Shown one piece after another: positions 1-9,007 of a DNA stretch of 64,000 nucleotides; positions within the stretch are counted from its first letter, which is position 1; the number at the start of each line of letters is the position of its first letter. Both the position numbers and the translations under genes were made by a program. The stretch comes from JAVBRD01 sp031548365. Its GTDB lineage: Bacteria; Bacillota; Clostridia; Christensenellales; UBA1750. The notes under the pieces are model-generated. The model was given only the letters and a program-made list of their open reading frames with translations. It had not been told where the DNA came from and searched no databases. The stretch is from assembly GCA_031548365.1 (NCBI GenBank), contig JAVBRD010000020.1, positions 21,111 to 85,110 on the forward strand, written 5' to 3'.

Positions 1-1326
1 CGTTTCCTCGATGTACTGCATGTCTTTGTAAATGCCGCGCTTCTCCTGACACAGCTCCATAATCGTCCCGACATAGTCGCCCGGCGACATGATCTGAGCC
101 TTGACATACGGCTCGTGCATATCGGTCATCTCATTCGGCCCCGGCAGGTTGGCGGGGTTGTCAACCCATATTTCGGTGCCGTCGTTCTTAAAGACTTTGT
201 AGACCACGCTGGGCGCGGTTGTCACCAGAGACAGGTCGAATTCGCGCTCCAGCCGCTCCTGTATGATTTCCATGTGCAAAAGGCCGAGGAAACCGCAGCG
301 GAAGCCGAAACCGAGCGCGATGGATGTCTCAGGCTCAAAGGAGAGCGATGCGTCGTTAAGCTTGAGCTTAAGGAGCGCGTCCTTTAAGTTGTCGTAGTCG
401 TTACCGTCCGCGGGGTATATGCCGCAGTAGACCATGGGCGTGATTTTCTTGTAGCCGGGAAGCGCTTCCGCGCATGGCGCGTCCCGATGCGTCACTGTGT
501 CGCCGATACGGATGTCGGCAATGTCCTTGATGCTCGCGGAGATGTAGCCGACGTCTCCCGCAAGGAGCACATCGCACGGCACGGCCATGGGCCTGAACAC
601 ACCGATTTCGGTGACGTCGAACTCGTGTCCGCTCGCCATCATGCGTATGCGATCGCCCGTCTTGACGCTCCCATCGATGATACGCACGTAGCACAGCGCG
701 CCTTTGTAATTGTCGTAGACGCTGTCAAAAATCAGCGCTTTTAGCGGTTTGCCTTCTTCGCCATTGGGCGGCGGCAGCGCGCGGATGACCTCTCGCAGCA
801 CATCTTCAATGCCGGTGCCGACTTTTGCGGAGATGAGCGGCGCACGTGAAGCGTCCAACCCTAGAATGTTCTCGACCTCGCTTTTGACGAAGTCGGGCTG
901 CGCGGAAGCGAGGTCGATCTTGTTGATGACAGGTACGACTTCTAGATTGTTGTCCAGCGCGAGGTAGACATTGGCGAGCGTCTGCGCCTCTATACCCTGT
1001 GTGGCGTCGATGACAAGCAGCGCGCCCTCACACGCGGCGAGAGAGCGGCTGACTTCATAGGTAAAGTCGACATGACCGGGCGTATCGATCAGGTTGAGGA
1101 TGTACTCGTTACCATCTTCCGCTTGAAAGAGCATGTGCACCGGCTTAGATTTGATCGTGATGCCACGCTCTTTTTCAAGGTCCATGCTGTCCAGGATCTG
1201 CCCCACCATGTCGCGGTGCGCAAAAACGCCGGTCCGCTCAAGCAGGCGGTCGGCGAGCGTTGATTTTCCGTGATCAATGTGTGCGATGATGCAGAAATTA
1301 CGGATGAGTTCTTGCCTTCCGGCCAT
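1..1326 (-). CDS. lepA: Elongation factor 4 (LepA), 3' end cut by the window
   Basis: This is a ribosome-bound translational GTPase acting on the elongating or initiating ribosome. The N-terminus reads MAGRQELIRNFCIIAHIDHG, with the G1 loop AHIDHGKS, the G3 motif DTPGHVDF and the G4 motif NKID. These, with the RNFCIIAHID start, are typical of LepA. About 442 codons lie in the window, against about 600 in the family, so the C-terminal domain is missing only because the window ends. The ATG at 1326 has a GGGGG ribosome site about 9 bases upstream. Another in-frame ATG lies at 1332 with poorer spacing. The start overlaps the end of the upstream acetyltransferase gene, which suggests co-transcription. 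Confidence 0.95.
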   Translation of the reverse strand, partial: MAGRQELIRNFCIIAHIDHGKSTLADRLLERTGVFAHRDMVGQILDSMDLEKERGITIKSKPVHMLFQAEDGNEYILNLIDTPGHVDFTYEVSRSLAACEGALLVIDATQGIEAQTLANVYLALDNNLEVVPVINKIDLASAQPDFVKSEVENILGLDASRAPLISAKVGTGIEDVLREVIRALPPPNGEEGKPLKALIFDSVYDNYKGALCYVRIIDGSVKTGDRIRMMASGHEFDVTEIGVFRPMAVPCDVLLAGDVGYISASIKDIADIRIGDTVTHRDAPCAEALPGYKKITPMVYCGIYPADGNDYDNLKDALLKLKLNDASLSFEPETSIALGFGFRCGFLGLLHMEIIQERLEREFDLSLVTTAPSVVYKVFKNDGTEIWVDNPANLPGPNEMTDMHEPYVKAQIMSPGDYVGTIMELCQEKRGIYKDMQYIEET

Positions 1327-1825
1327 CGTCATGGTCCCCCGTATCGAGCGCCATTTCCATAAAACCAACGGTAAACGGCAAATGGGCAAATTTTCGTGTC
1401 CCTGTGTGGGCAAATCCACAGGTCATGTACCAGGTTTTGAGCCTCACGTTCTCCTCAATGATGCCCAGCGTGACGCGTGACGCTCCGTGCCTCGTGGCGG
1501 TCTGAAGCGCGTATGCGATGAGACGGCGGCCAAACCCTTCGTGCCGCCGCTCAGGTATGACGGCGAGCTTTTTGATCTCACACACACCGTCCCTGACCTG
1601 CGTGAGCTGAACCACACCCGCTAGTTGGCCTTGATCAAACAGTCCGTAAAGCGTGCACCCGTTCGAAGCGTCCGCTACTAAAGAGTTCTTCTCGATGAAC
1701 GCGCCGTTGGTCGGGCAGTTTTCGCGCGTCAGGCCAAACTCGGCCGCAACCGTGCCAAAGGACGCACGCAGCAGCGTTACGCACATGTCAAACTCATCTT
1801 CGCGCATCTGACGAGTTTCAGCCAA
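1298..1825 (-). CDS. GNAT family N-acetyltransferase
   Basis: This is a predicted small cytoplasmic acyl-CoA-dependent acetyltransferase with unknown substrate. The core has the GNAT pattern: a hydrophobic strand, VCEIKKLAVIPERRHEGFGRRLIAYAL (the acetyl-CoA loop RRHEGFGRRL), then VTLGIIEENVRLKTWYMTCGF near the C-terminus. The open frame runs up to 1858, inside the upstream gene. I prefer the TTG at 1825, eight bases after the upstream stop codon and preceded by GGGGAG, giving about 175 residues. An ATG at 1807 is the other option. It lies between the BofC-like gene and lepA, with small overlaps on both sides, so it is probably in the same operon. Confidence 0.8.
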   Translation of the reverse strand: MAETRQMREDEFDMCVTLLRASFGTVAAEFGLTRENCPTNGAFIEKNSLVADASNGCTLYGLFDQGQLAGVVQLTQVRDGVCEIKKLAVIPERRHEGFGRRLIAYALQTATRHGASRVTLGIIEENVRLKTWYMTCGFAHTGTRKFAHLPFTVGFMEMALDTGDHDDGRKARTHP

Positions 1826-1832
1826 CGGCCAA

Positions 1833-2282
1833 TCAACTCCCCGCATCCTCGAGCGCATGCTCCACGTCTTCTATGCTGTCAAACGCGATTCCGTGCTCAA
1901 GCTCGGACACAAAATCATTGGATAGCTCGGATATACGCACCTGGAGCGCTCGCTCCTGAATCAGCCCGTCGCCGCCATCGGGGCGGTACACGCCGAGCGT
2001 CTCGCCATAAATCTTCACGACAAGGTGTTGCGGGCACCAGTTGTCGTAGATGCGGTTTGATACAGCGCCGGGAGCGCTCAGGATGTGCCCGCACTGAGCG
2101 TAATAACTGCGCTTGACGGTCGTTTCAGCGCCCAGTTGAACGCCTTGCGGCTGCGGCACCGGCTCGATTTTCTCGCGCCCGTTTAACTGAAGAACAAAGA
2201 TCGTCACGCAAACCGCGAGCACGCCAAGGTTAAGCAGGAGCTTAATCCAAAGACCGGCTCGAAAACGCTTCTCCACACGCAT
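1833..2282 (-). CDS. BofC-like membrane-anchored protein
   Basis: The protein has 149 residues with one N-terminal membrane segment (about residues 11-31) and an extracytoplasmic domain. The C-terminal part (LVVKIYGETLGVYRP through VSELEHGIAFDSIEDVEHALEDAGS) resembles the C-terminal domain of BofC, the forespore protein that restrains SpoIVB signalling in Bacillus. The region just before it contains a CGH motif (YYAQCGHIL). The identification rests on pattern recognition by eye, and the role in sporulation is inferred. It sits directly after ftsH and before the acetyltransferase and lepA on the same strand. Confidence 0.55.
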   Translation of the reverse strand: MRVEKRFRAGLWIKLLLNLGVLAVCVTIFVLQLNGREKIEPVPQPQGVQLGAETTVKRSYYAQCGHILSAPGAVSNRIYDNWCPQHLVVKIYGETLGVYRPDGGDGLIQERALQVRISELSNDFVSELEHGIAFDSIEDVEHALEDAGS

Positions 2283-2345
2283 CGCTCCCTGGGCACTTTA
2301 GAATTTTCATTCCAGCTTGCCCCGGGGTGTAACGCACGATGCGCC

Positions 2346-4259
2346 TTATGCCGGCGAGGGCTCCTCAAGCGAGGCGGCAGATTTGCCTTCGTCAACCAGC
2401 ATTAAGCGCTCAAACTCGTCTTTGTCCAGTTTCTCTCTTTCGAGAAGAACGCTCACGATTGCGTCCATTTTTTCGCGATACCCGCTCAAAACGTCTCGTG
2501 CGCGGCTCTGACAGTCTTCGAGCACCACGCGCATCTCCTTGTCAATCAGAGCTGCCACGGCCTCTGAATACTGCCGAGTCTGCGAAAAGTCGCGGCCAAT
2601 GAACACTTCCTGATCGCCACCAAGGTAGAGCGGACCGAGCTCATCGCTCATGCCGTACTGAGTGATCATATTGCGCGCGATTTCGCTCGCGCGCTGAAGG
2701 TCACTCGTGGAGCCGGTCGACACATCACCCAAACACAATTTTTCCGCGACATGGCCGCCAAGGCACATGGTTATCAGGTCGATAAGCTTTCCGCGCGACT
2801 GATGAGTGCGCTCCTCATCCGGCATGGTCATGGTGTAGCCGCCCGCGCGCCCGCGCGGGATGATGGAGACTTCGTGGACGTTGTCACATCCCGCCAGCGA
2901 ATACGCGACGATCGCGTGCCCGACTTCGTGATACGCCACCAACTGCTTATCCTTCTCGGTCACGACGTGGCTCTTTTTCTCCGGCCCCATCATCACACGA
3001 GTGACCGCTTCCTCCAGCTCTTGCATACCAATTTTCGCCTTGTGCGAGCGCGCGGCAAGTATCGCTCCCTCGTTGAGCGTGTTTTCAAGGTCGGCAGCCG
3101 TGAAGAAGGGGGTGCGCTTAGCCAGCGTCGTCAGATCAGCGTCCTCTTCCAGCGGTTTGTTGCGCGCATGCACGCGCAGAATCGCCTCGCGGGCCTTGAC
3201 GTCGGGCAGCCCAACGGTGATCTGGCGGTCAAAGCGCCCCGGACGCAGAAGCGCGGGGTCGAGGATGTCGGGACGGTTGGTTGCCGCGATGATGATCACG
3301 CCATGGTTGACCTCAAATCCGTCCATCTCCACAAGGAGCTGGTTGAGCGTTTGCTCTCGCTCGTCGTGACCTCCACCCATGCCCGCGCCGCGATGGCGGC
3401 CGACGGCATCGATCTCGTCGATAAAGATGATCGAGGGGCTGTGTTTCTTCGCTTGCTCAAACAGATCGCGAACGCGCGACGCGCCAACGCCAACGAACAT
3501 CTCGACGAAATCCGAACCGGAAATTGAGAAAAACGGCACACCCGCCTCGCCCGCGACAGCCTTGGCCAGGTATGTTTTACCTGTGCCGGGAGGGCCGACA
3601 AGCAGCACGCCTTTGGGGATACGCGCGCCGAGATCGAGGAAACGGCGCGGGTTTTTGAGGAACTCGACGATCTCCCGAAGCTCCTCTTTTTCCTCCTCCG
3701 CGCCCGCGACATCCTCAAACGTCACTTTGTTTTTGCCTTCGACATGCATACGCGCGCGGCTTTTGCCAAAGCTCATGACTTTGTTGCCGCTCCCGTTCTG
3801 CTGCCGCATCACAAAGACCCAGAAGACTGCGAGAAGGCCGATCATGACGAGCATGGGCAGCCACGCCATCCACCACGCCTCTTGCGCGAGCGCCTGAACC
3901 GACACGGCAAAGCCGAAGTCGGACGTGCTGACCTCCGCGGGCGTGACACCCTTGTCTTTTGCGATGATGGCCTTGACGTCTGAGTAGAACTGGTCAACTG
4001 AAAGCGGCAGTTCTGTCACCACGTCGTATCGTTTGGGAAAAAGCGCTTTGTTCTCCGAGTCTTTTTTAAGACCAAGGAGCGTAAAGTCTGCAAAGTACAC
4101 CTGCTCAAGCTCGCCTTTTTGGACCATCTGCAATAGATCGGTGTAGCTCGTGGACTGAGGCGGCGTCCAAGGCCGGACCAGCATCAGAGAGAATACGACA
4201 AGCAGGCACAGCAACAAGATGAAAGCCGCCGGCCCGCCGAGGAATTTACGATAGTTCAT
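2346..4259 (-). CDS. ftsH: ATP-dependent zinc metalloprotease FtsH
   Basis: This is a hexameric membrane AAA+ protease that degrades misfolded membrane proteins and short-lived regulators. Two membrane segments (about residues 11-28 and 129-150) flank an extracytoplasmic domain. The AAA domain has Walker A GPPGTGKT (222-229), Walker B IIFIDEIDA (277-285) and the second region of homology ATNRPDILDPALLRPGRFDR. The zinc site is HEVGH (444-448), where HEAGH is more usual. Its length of 637 matches the family. The ATG follows a GGAGG site. As in many Firmicutes it lies downstream of tilS and hpt, but it also has its own strong promoter at 4327-4355. Confidence 0.98.
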   Translation of the reverse strand: MNYRKFLGGPAAFILLLCLLVVFSLMLVRPWTPPQSTSYTDLLQMVQKGELEQVYFADFTLLGLKKDSENKALFPKRYDVVTELPLSVDQFYSDVKAIIAKDKGVTPAEVSTSDFGFAVSVQALAQEAWWMAWLPMLVMIGLLAVFWVFVMRQQNGSGNKVMSFGKSRARMHVEGKNKVTFEDVAGAEEEKEELREIVEFLKNPRRFLDLGARIPKGVLLVGPPGTGKTYLAKAVAGEAGVPFFSISGSDFVEMFVGVGASRVRDLFEQAKKHSPSIIFIDEIDAVGRHRGAGMGGGHDEREQTLNQLLVEMDGFEVNHGVIIIAATNRPDILDPALLRPGRFDRQITVGLPDVKAREAILRVHARNKPLEEDADLTTLAKRTPFFTAADLENTLNEGAILAARSHKAKIGMQELEEAVTRVMMGPEKKSHVVTEKDKQLVAYHEVGHAIVAYSLAGCDNVHEVSIIPRGRAGGYTMTMPDEERTHQSRGKLIDLITMCLGGHVAEKLCLGDVSTGSTSDLQRASEIARNMITQYGMSDELGPLYLGGDQEVFIGRDFSQTRQYSEAVAALIDKEMRVVLEDCQSRARDVLSGYREKMDAIVSVLLEREKLDKDEFERLMLVDEGKSAASLEEPSPA

Positions 4260-4326
4260 AGTACCTCCATCACTGTCAGATGCACACTAAGCAACCGCGC
4301 CCATCGCGGTAACGGTCATCCATCGT

Positions 4327-4355
4327 ATTATAGCCACACCCGCGCGTGTTTGCAA
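4327..4355 (-). promoter_or_regulatory. Sigma-A type promoter for ftsH
   Basis: On the minus strand, TTGCAA (4355-4350) is followed by a 17-base spacer and a perfect TATAAT (4332-4327). It lies in the hpt-ftsH gap, about 70 bases before the ftsH start. A short GC hairpin (ACCGCG/CGCGGT) is encoded in the leader between them. Confidence 0.8.
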
Positions 4356-4361
4356 GCATCG

Positions 4362-4913
4362 TCACGTTTTGCTGTAAACCGATCTTTTGAGCACGCCGAC
4401 TTCGCGCAGATTACGGTATTTCTCTTGGTAGTCCAAGCCCCAACCCACCAGAAACTCGTTGGGCACACGGAAACCGCTGTAATCAGGCGTGAGCGGCGTC
4501 TTTCGCGCGTCGACCTTGTCCAGCAGCGTACACACTTTGACGGACGCGACTTTCCTTTGTTTCATGTTGCTCACCAGATAATCCAGCGTCAGCCCCGAAT
4601 CCACAATGTCTTCAACAATGAGCACGTGCTTGCCTTCCACCGAGATGTCAAGGTCTTTGAGGATGCGCACTGTGCCGCTCGTCTTCGTGGACATGCCATA
4701 GCTCGAGATGGACATGAAATCGATACAAACGGGCAGCTCGACCTGGCGCGTCAGTTCAGCGAAGAACATCACGGCGCCTTTCAGGATGCCGATCATCACA
4801 AGGTTGATGCCTTCGTAGTCGCGCGTGATCAGCGCGGCGATCTCGGTAATCTTTTCCTTGACTTGGGCATCCGTATACAAAACGCGCTCGATGTCATTCA
4901 GCAGCGGGTTCAT
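4362..4913 (-). CDS. hpt: Hypoxanthine phosphoribosyltransferase
   Basis: This purine-salvage enzyme joins hypoxanthine or guanine to PRPP to make IMP or GMP. The PRPP-binding loop is VLIVEDIVDSGLTLDYL, and the protein ends with the family pattern PNEFLVGWGLDYQEKYRNLREVGVL. The length of 183 residues is normal. The ATG at 4913 overlaps the tilS stop codon as ATGA and follows a GGAGG site eight bases upstream, so translational coupling to tilS is likely. The order tilS-hpt-ftsH is the classical Firmicutes arrangement. Confidence 0.97.
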   Translation of the reverse strand: MNPLLNDIERVLYTDAQVKEKITEIAALITRDYEGINLVMIGILKGAVMFFAELTRQVELPVCIDFMSISSYGMSTKTSGTVRILKDLDISVEGKHVLIVEDIVDSGLTLDYLVSNMKQRKVASVKVCTLLDKVDARKTPLTPDYSGFRVPNEFLVGWGLDYQEKYRNLREVGVLKRSVYSKT

Positions 4914-6268
4914 ATGTCATCCTCCATTGCGTTCGTATGTATCAGTTTCAGCCACGCGATTTGCGCCTCCCCGTCTTTGACCGCGAGGCATTCGTCCACC
5001 GCGACGCCCGGGATCCACAGCACTCGCGCGTTGAGAGCCAAAACGGGCCGGTCGTCCCGCTGCGCGCGAGGAATCTTTTTGTCCGCGAAAACATCGGACA
5101 CCAAACGCTCTCCCGGCGCGCCGTAAGGGCGCATCCGATCTCCGTTTTCACGAAAGCGAACGGTCAGCCCATCCGGAAGCGCTCGCGTATCCACGGCTTG
5201 TATCAGCGCTTCCCCGAACGCGGTCGTTGTGAGCGACGCGCGGGATATGCTTTCCACCAGCGAAAGCCGCCAACCGCCCAAGTGCACAGGCTTATCCTTG
5301 GTAAACGCCACAACGCCGCGTTGTGTGACAACCGGGCGATTTTGCATGACACCCATGCTCAGCTCGATCACCGCACCCGGCATGTGCATTTCCCCGGAGG
5401 TCCGGCCAGAGGACAGCCAATTGTCCAGCGCACATAAGTGCGTGCGTTCCGGCGATCCTCCGATCCCTTTGAGCCACCGGCCGAGAACGCGCTTCCTGAC
5501 GGCTGGCGGCTGCGCGCGCAGGGGTGACAAGCAAAGCGCGCCTTTGTCCAGCGCTTCCTCAAAAACGCGAGAGGCGATGGCAGCCAGCGCGTCGTCATCC
5601 TCATTTAGCGCGTCCGCCGCTTCAACGATATGCCTCTCCGCAGCGGGATAACGCGCGCGCACGAGCGGCAGGATCTCGTTGCGCAGCCAGTTACGCGGGG
5701 TGTCAGAGTGTCTGTTCGTCGCGTCGAGCGCATACATCAAACTGTTTTCAGCGCAGTACGCGACCGTCTCCTCTTTCCGAAGATCGAGCAGGGGGCGAAC
5801 AAAAACGCCGCGTTTGCGCGGGATGCCGCGAAGTCCCGGCGCGCCCGCACCCCTGAAAAGCCGCATGAGCACAGTCTCCGCCTGATCGTCCGCGTGATGC
5901 GCCGTGAGGCAGGCCTTCGCGCCCAGTGCGGCGCATGTTCTCTCCAGAAAGGCAAGCCGCTCCTCGCGCGCGCACGTTTCAAGGCCCTGCTTGCGCTCCG
6001 CCGCGAGGGCGGGCACATCCGCTCGGCCTACGCAGAGCGTGACGCCCAGCTCACCACACAGCCGCGCGACAAGCGCCTCGTCCTCACCGGCCTCAGCCCT
6101 GATGCCGTGGTTGAAGTGCGCGGCCCTGACGTCAACACCGCGCCGCGTAAGCACGCGTTGCGCTGCGGCCAGGAGCGCAACCGAATCCGGTCCGCCGGAC
6201 ACCGCCACCACAACGCGCTCACCCGCACCCGCGTCCAACACCGACACCGCGCGCTCGACCGCGTTCAC
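4910..6268 (-). CDS. tilS: tRNA(Ile)-lysidine synthase
   Basis: TilS attaches lysine to C34 of the tRNA-Ile that reads AUA, changing both its codon and its amino-acid identity. The N-terminal PP-loop is VVVAVSGGPDSVALLAA. It is followed by HFNHGIRAEAGEDEALV and TAHHADDQAETVLMRLFRG, all family signatures. The C-terminal TilS domain ends with GDRMRPYGAPGERLVSDVFADKKIP. The open frame extends to 6352, but the GTG at 6268 is the better start: it overlaps the aldo/keto reductase stop as GTGA and puts the PP-loop in its usual place. That gives 452 residues. Confidence 0.95.
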   Translation of the reverse strand: MNAVERAVSVLDAGAGERVVVAVSGGPDSVALLAAAQRVLTRRGVDVRAAHFNHGIRAEAGEDEALVARLCGELGVTLCVGRADVPALAAERKQGLETCAREERLAFLERTCAALGAKACLTAHHADDQAETVLMRLFRGAGAPGLRGIPRKRGVFVRPLLDLRKEETVAYCAENSLMYALDATNRHSDTPRNWLRNEILPLVRARYPAAERHIVEAADALNEDDDALAAIASRVFEEALDKGALCLSPLRAQPPAVRKRVLGRWLKGIGGSPERTHLCALDNWLSSGRTSGEMHMPGAVIELSMGVMQNRPVVTQRGVVAFTKDKPVHLGGWRLSLVESISRASLTTTAFGEALIQAVDTRALPDGLTVRFRENGDRMRPYGAPGERLVSDVFADKKIPRAQRDDRPVLALNARVLWIPGVAVDECLAVKDGEAQIAWLKLIHTNAMEDDI

Positions 6269-7413
6269 AGAACCGCCGCGCACGCTTTCATGTTGGCCGT
6301 CACGTCGACATAGAACGGGCAGCGGTCCATACATGAGCCGCACTCGATGCATTCCGCGGGAGACGCGCCCGCGATCACGGGCTTGTGCGCGGAGCCGTGC
6401 TTGAGCACGCCGTAATTGTACTCGTCGAGCGCGCGCGTGACCTCCGCCACATCAATCCCAACCGGGCAAGGCAGGCAGTGGTTGCAGTACATGCACTTGT
6501 TCGCGCCTTTGTACTGCCGCGCGCCGGCGAGCGCGCTGAAGTCGCGCGCGCCCTCGTCGGCGTTAAACCAAGCAGCCGCGGCATCGACTTCGGCAGCGGT
6601 TTTGCAACCGGCGACGCATGTGGAAACCGCGGGCCGCGTCAGCGCGTACTGCAGGCACTGAACAGGCGTGAGCGCCACGCCTAGCGGCGTCTCAGGCCGA
6701 AGCAGCCAGCCCGCGCCGTACACTTTCATCGCGACAATGCCCGTCCCTTGCTTTGCGCACTCACGCCAGAGCGCGTCGCGCTCCTCGTCCACGCCGCTGA
6801 GACCGCTGCTCTTGTAGGAGTCCGGGCTGAACAGGTCGTCGATCGTGGCTTGAGAGGACAGCAAATCGTGCAAGGGGTTGACCGGGAACATCAGAACATC
6901 GATCAGTCCCGTCGCGACCGCCTCACGCGCCACATTGGGGACGTGAGAGCTGACACCGAGGTAGCGCGCCTTGCCGTCGCGAATGATTTTTTGGGCCGCC
7001 TCTAACATGCCTTCGTTCAAAACTCTATCAAGATCGCTTTGTTCGTCAATAAAATGTAAATAAAGCACGTCAAGGACATCTGTTTGCATGCGTTTCAACA
7101 AATCGTGAACGTGCGCGACCGACTTGCTCACATCTCGCGAGCGCTCGTACTGCCCATCGTCGGTCAGCACGGAACCGATATGTCCGCCGATCAGCATTTT
7201 CTCCCTGCGTCCCTTGAGCGTACGGCCGATGTGATCGCGAACACCGGCCTGCGCCATGAAAACATCGGCATAGTTCATGCCACGCTCGATCGCGCGTCCA
7301 AAGACCTCGTCAACCGCCTCAAACTCCGAAGTTTGCAGATGCTCCGCACCAAGTGACACAGCGGACACCATCAGATCCGTCCTGCCCAGCTTTCGCAAGA
7401 CCACGTCGCCCAC
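6265..7413 (-). CDS. Aldo/keto reductase with C-terminal 4Fe-4S domain
   Basis: This is a predicted NAD(P)H-linked oxidoreductase with a TIM-barrel aldo/keto reductase domain (residues 1 to about 290, beginning LRKLGRTDLMVSAVSLGAEHL). A ferredoxin-like tail carries CMYCNHCLPCP and CIECGSCMDRCP, which should hold two iron-sulfur clusters. The substrate is unknown. Members of this subgroup are common in anaerobes. The start is a GTG at 7413; an in-frame GTG at 7404, with GGGTGG upstream, would begin just before LRKLGRT and is also plausible. The gene is translationally coupled to tilS downstream. Confidence 0.93.
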   Translation of the reverse strand: MGDVVLRKLGRTDLMVSAVSLGAEHLQTSEFEAVDEVFGRAIERGMNYADVFMAQAGVRDHIGRTLKGRREKMLIGGHIGSVLTDDGQYERSRDVSKSVAHVHDLLKRMQTDVLDVLYLHFIDEQSDLDRVLNEGMLEAAQKIIRDGKARYLGVSSHVPNVAREAVATGLIDVLMFPVNPLHDLLSSQATIDDLFSPDSYKSSGLSGVDEERDALWRECAKQGTGIVAMKVYGAGWLLRPETPLGVALTPVQCLQYALTRPAVSTCVAGCKTAAEVDAAAAWFNADEGARDFSALAGARQYKGANKCMYCNHCLPCPVGIDVAEVTRALDEYNYGVLKHGSAHKPVIAGASPAECIECGSCMDRCPFYVDVTANMKACAAVL

Positions 7414-7420
7414 CCCATTT

Positions 7421-7807
7421 CTATCTGCTTCCGTTCACCGTGATCCGGTCGGCAATCGAGGCGTATCGCGTCTCGCCGATCCCCTTGACCTTGATTATAT
7501 CCTCTTTTGATTCGTATGGTCTTGATTGTATGATCCGCTCCGCGTACGCTTCACCGATGCCCGGAAGCGTCATCAGCTGCTCGCGCGTGGCTGTGTTGAT
7601 GTCGATGCTCGCGGGGGGTGGCGCATTTCTTTGCTTTTCTGCCAAATCGGCCATGAACGCCTCGACGTGCGCCGAGATGTCCGGCTGAGTGGCAGGTCGC
7701 CAGAGCCAATGCCCCATGAACGCCGTAAGCAGCGCGAGTACCAAGCACAGCCCGATTCTTATCCACCGGTTCACGCGGTTCACCCAATCACAAATTCTGA
7801 AAAACAC
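7421..7807 (-). CDS. ComEA-like helix-hairpin-helix protein, membrane-anchored
   Basis: This short protein (up to 128 residues) has an N-terminal membrane segment (IRIGLCLVLALLTAFMGHWLW) and a C-terminal double helix-hairpin-helix DNA-binding motif (INTATREQLMTLPGIGEAYAERII ... IIKVKGIGETRYASIADRI). This is the ComEA C-terminal pattern, so it may bind DNA outside the membrane. No other competence gene is nearby. The frame opens with a GTG at 7807, which sits next to the uxuA terminator. In-frame GTGs at 7783 and 7774 are alternative starts, so the N-terminus is uncertain. Confidence 0.8.
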   Translation of the reverse strand: MFFRICDWVNRVNRWIRIGLCLVLALLTAFMGHWLWRPATQPDISAHVEAFMADLAEKQRNAPPPASIDINTATREQLMTLPGIGEAYAERIIQSRPYESKEDIIKVKGIGETRYASIADRITVNGSR

Positions 7808-7830
7808 AGGAAACGCCCGAATCCGGGCGC
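7801..7830 (-). terminator. Probable terminator of uxuA
   Basis: CGCCCG (7814-7819) and CGGGCG (7824-7829) form a stem with a four-base loop, about 20 bases after the uxuA stop codon. On the minus strand a loosely T-rich stretch (TTTCCTGTGTTTTT) follows. The tract is interrupted, so efficiency is uncertain. Confidence 0.55.
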
Positions 7831-7849
7831 TCCCCGCTGTTTCATTTCC

Positions 7850-8920
7850 TTACTTGCACGCTTTTTCGATGGCCTCGAACAGCCCGAGGATGTACTCTGC
7901 TCCCAGCGCGCGGTCGTACAGTCCATACCCCGGACGGGCAACCTCTCCCCAGATCGCGCGGCCGTGGTCAGGACGCAGCGGGCCGTCGAACTTGACCTCG
8001 TGGAGCGCTTTGGCGATCTCGAACATGTCCAGAGATCCTTCGCGCGAAAGGTGCGGGGCCTCGTGGAACTTACGCGGGCCTTCGAACTTGATGTTGCGCA
8101 TATGCACAAAGTGGATGCGGCCCTGCTTGCCGAAGTGACGAATGACGTCCGGCATGCTGTTTTCGGGGTTCGCGCCGAGTGACCCCGTGCACAGCGTCAG
8201 CCCGTGGAGCTTTGAAGGGTGCAAATCGCAGATGCGCTGGAGGTTGGGCTTGCTGACCGTGATGCGCGGAAGCCCGAACACAGACCACGGCGGATCGTCC
8301 GGGTGGATGCCCATGGCGATGCCGTACTCCTCGCACACCGGCATGATCGCGTGAATGAAGTGGCGCAGATTTTCGAACAAGTCATCCTGCGTCACACCGC
8401 TGTAACGGTCAAAGAGCTTCTTGATCTCGGTGAGGCGGCTCTTTTCCCAGCCGGGCAGCTCAAAGCCGTTGGACGCGCTGTCGACGTAATCAAAAACAGT
8501 CTGAGGCGTGAGCTTTCCAATAATTTCCTCGTCGTACGCAAGCGCGGTGGACGCGTCGGAGAGCACCTTAGCCAAATCGGAACGCGTCCAGTCGAACACC
8601 GGCATAAAATTATAGCATACCATTTTAATGCCGGCTTTTCCGAGATTCTGCAGTGATTTTTTGTAGTTCTCTATGAGCGTGTCGCGCGCGAGGGAACCAA
8701 GCTTGATCTCCTCGTGAACATTGACGCTCTCAATGGCCGATACTTCAAGTCCGGCGGCCTCAATCGTCGACTTCATGCTCGTGATCTTGTCCATAGGCCA
8801 GGGTTCACCAACAGGAACATCGTATAGAGCCGGTATGACTCCCACCACGCCCGGAATCTGCCTAATCTGCTCAAGCGTGATGCTGTCGGTTCCATAGAAC
8901 CAGCGAAGGGTCATCTTCAT
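7850..8920 (-). CDS. uxuA: Mannonate dehydratase
   Basis: UxuA dehydrates D-mannonate to 2-keto-3-deoxygluconate in hexuronate (glucuronate) breakdown. The 356-residue protein starts MKMTLRWFYGTDSITLEQIRQIPGV. It carries the family motifs YNFMPVFDWTRSDL, MGIHPDDPPWSVFGLPRI, LTLCTGSLGANPEN and LRPDHGRAIWGE, which supply the metal and substrate ligands. It appears as a single-gene unit with its own terminator; no uxaC, uxuB or kdgK is in the window. The rest of the pathway must lie elsewhere if it is complete. Confidence 0.96.
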   Translation of the reverse strand: MKMTLRWFYGTDSITLEQIRQIPGVVGVIPALYDVPVGEPWPMDKITSMKSTIEAAGLEVSAIESVNVHEEIKLGSLARDTLIENYKKSLQNLGKAGIKMVCYNFMPVFDWTRSDLAKVLSDASTALAYDEEIIGKLTPQTVFDYVDSASNGFELPGWEKSRLTEIKKLFDRYSGVTQDDLFENLRHFIHAIMPVCEEYGIAMGIHPDDPPWSVFGLPRITVSKPNLQRICDLHPSKLHGLTLCTGSLGANPENSMPDVIRHFGKQGRIHFVHMRNIKFEGPRKFHEAPHLSREGSLDMFEIAKALHEVKFDGPLRPDHGRAIWGEVARPGYGLYDRALGAEYILGLFEAIEKACK

Positions 8921-9007
8921 GCGGTCGTCCCACTCCGTTTCTCACAGCAAATTATCTTGATACTATACGACATCGTTTGCGTATCTCCTTCTGCAATCAC
9001 CAAAACA

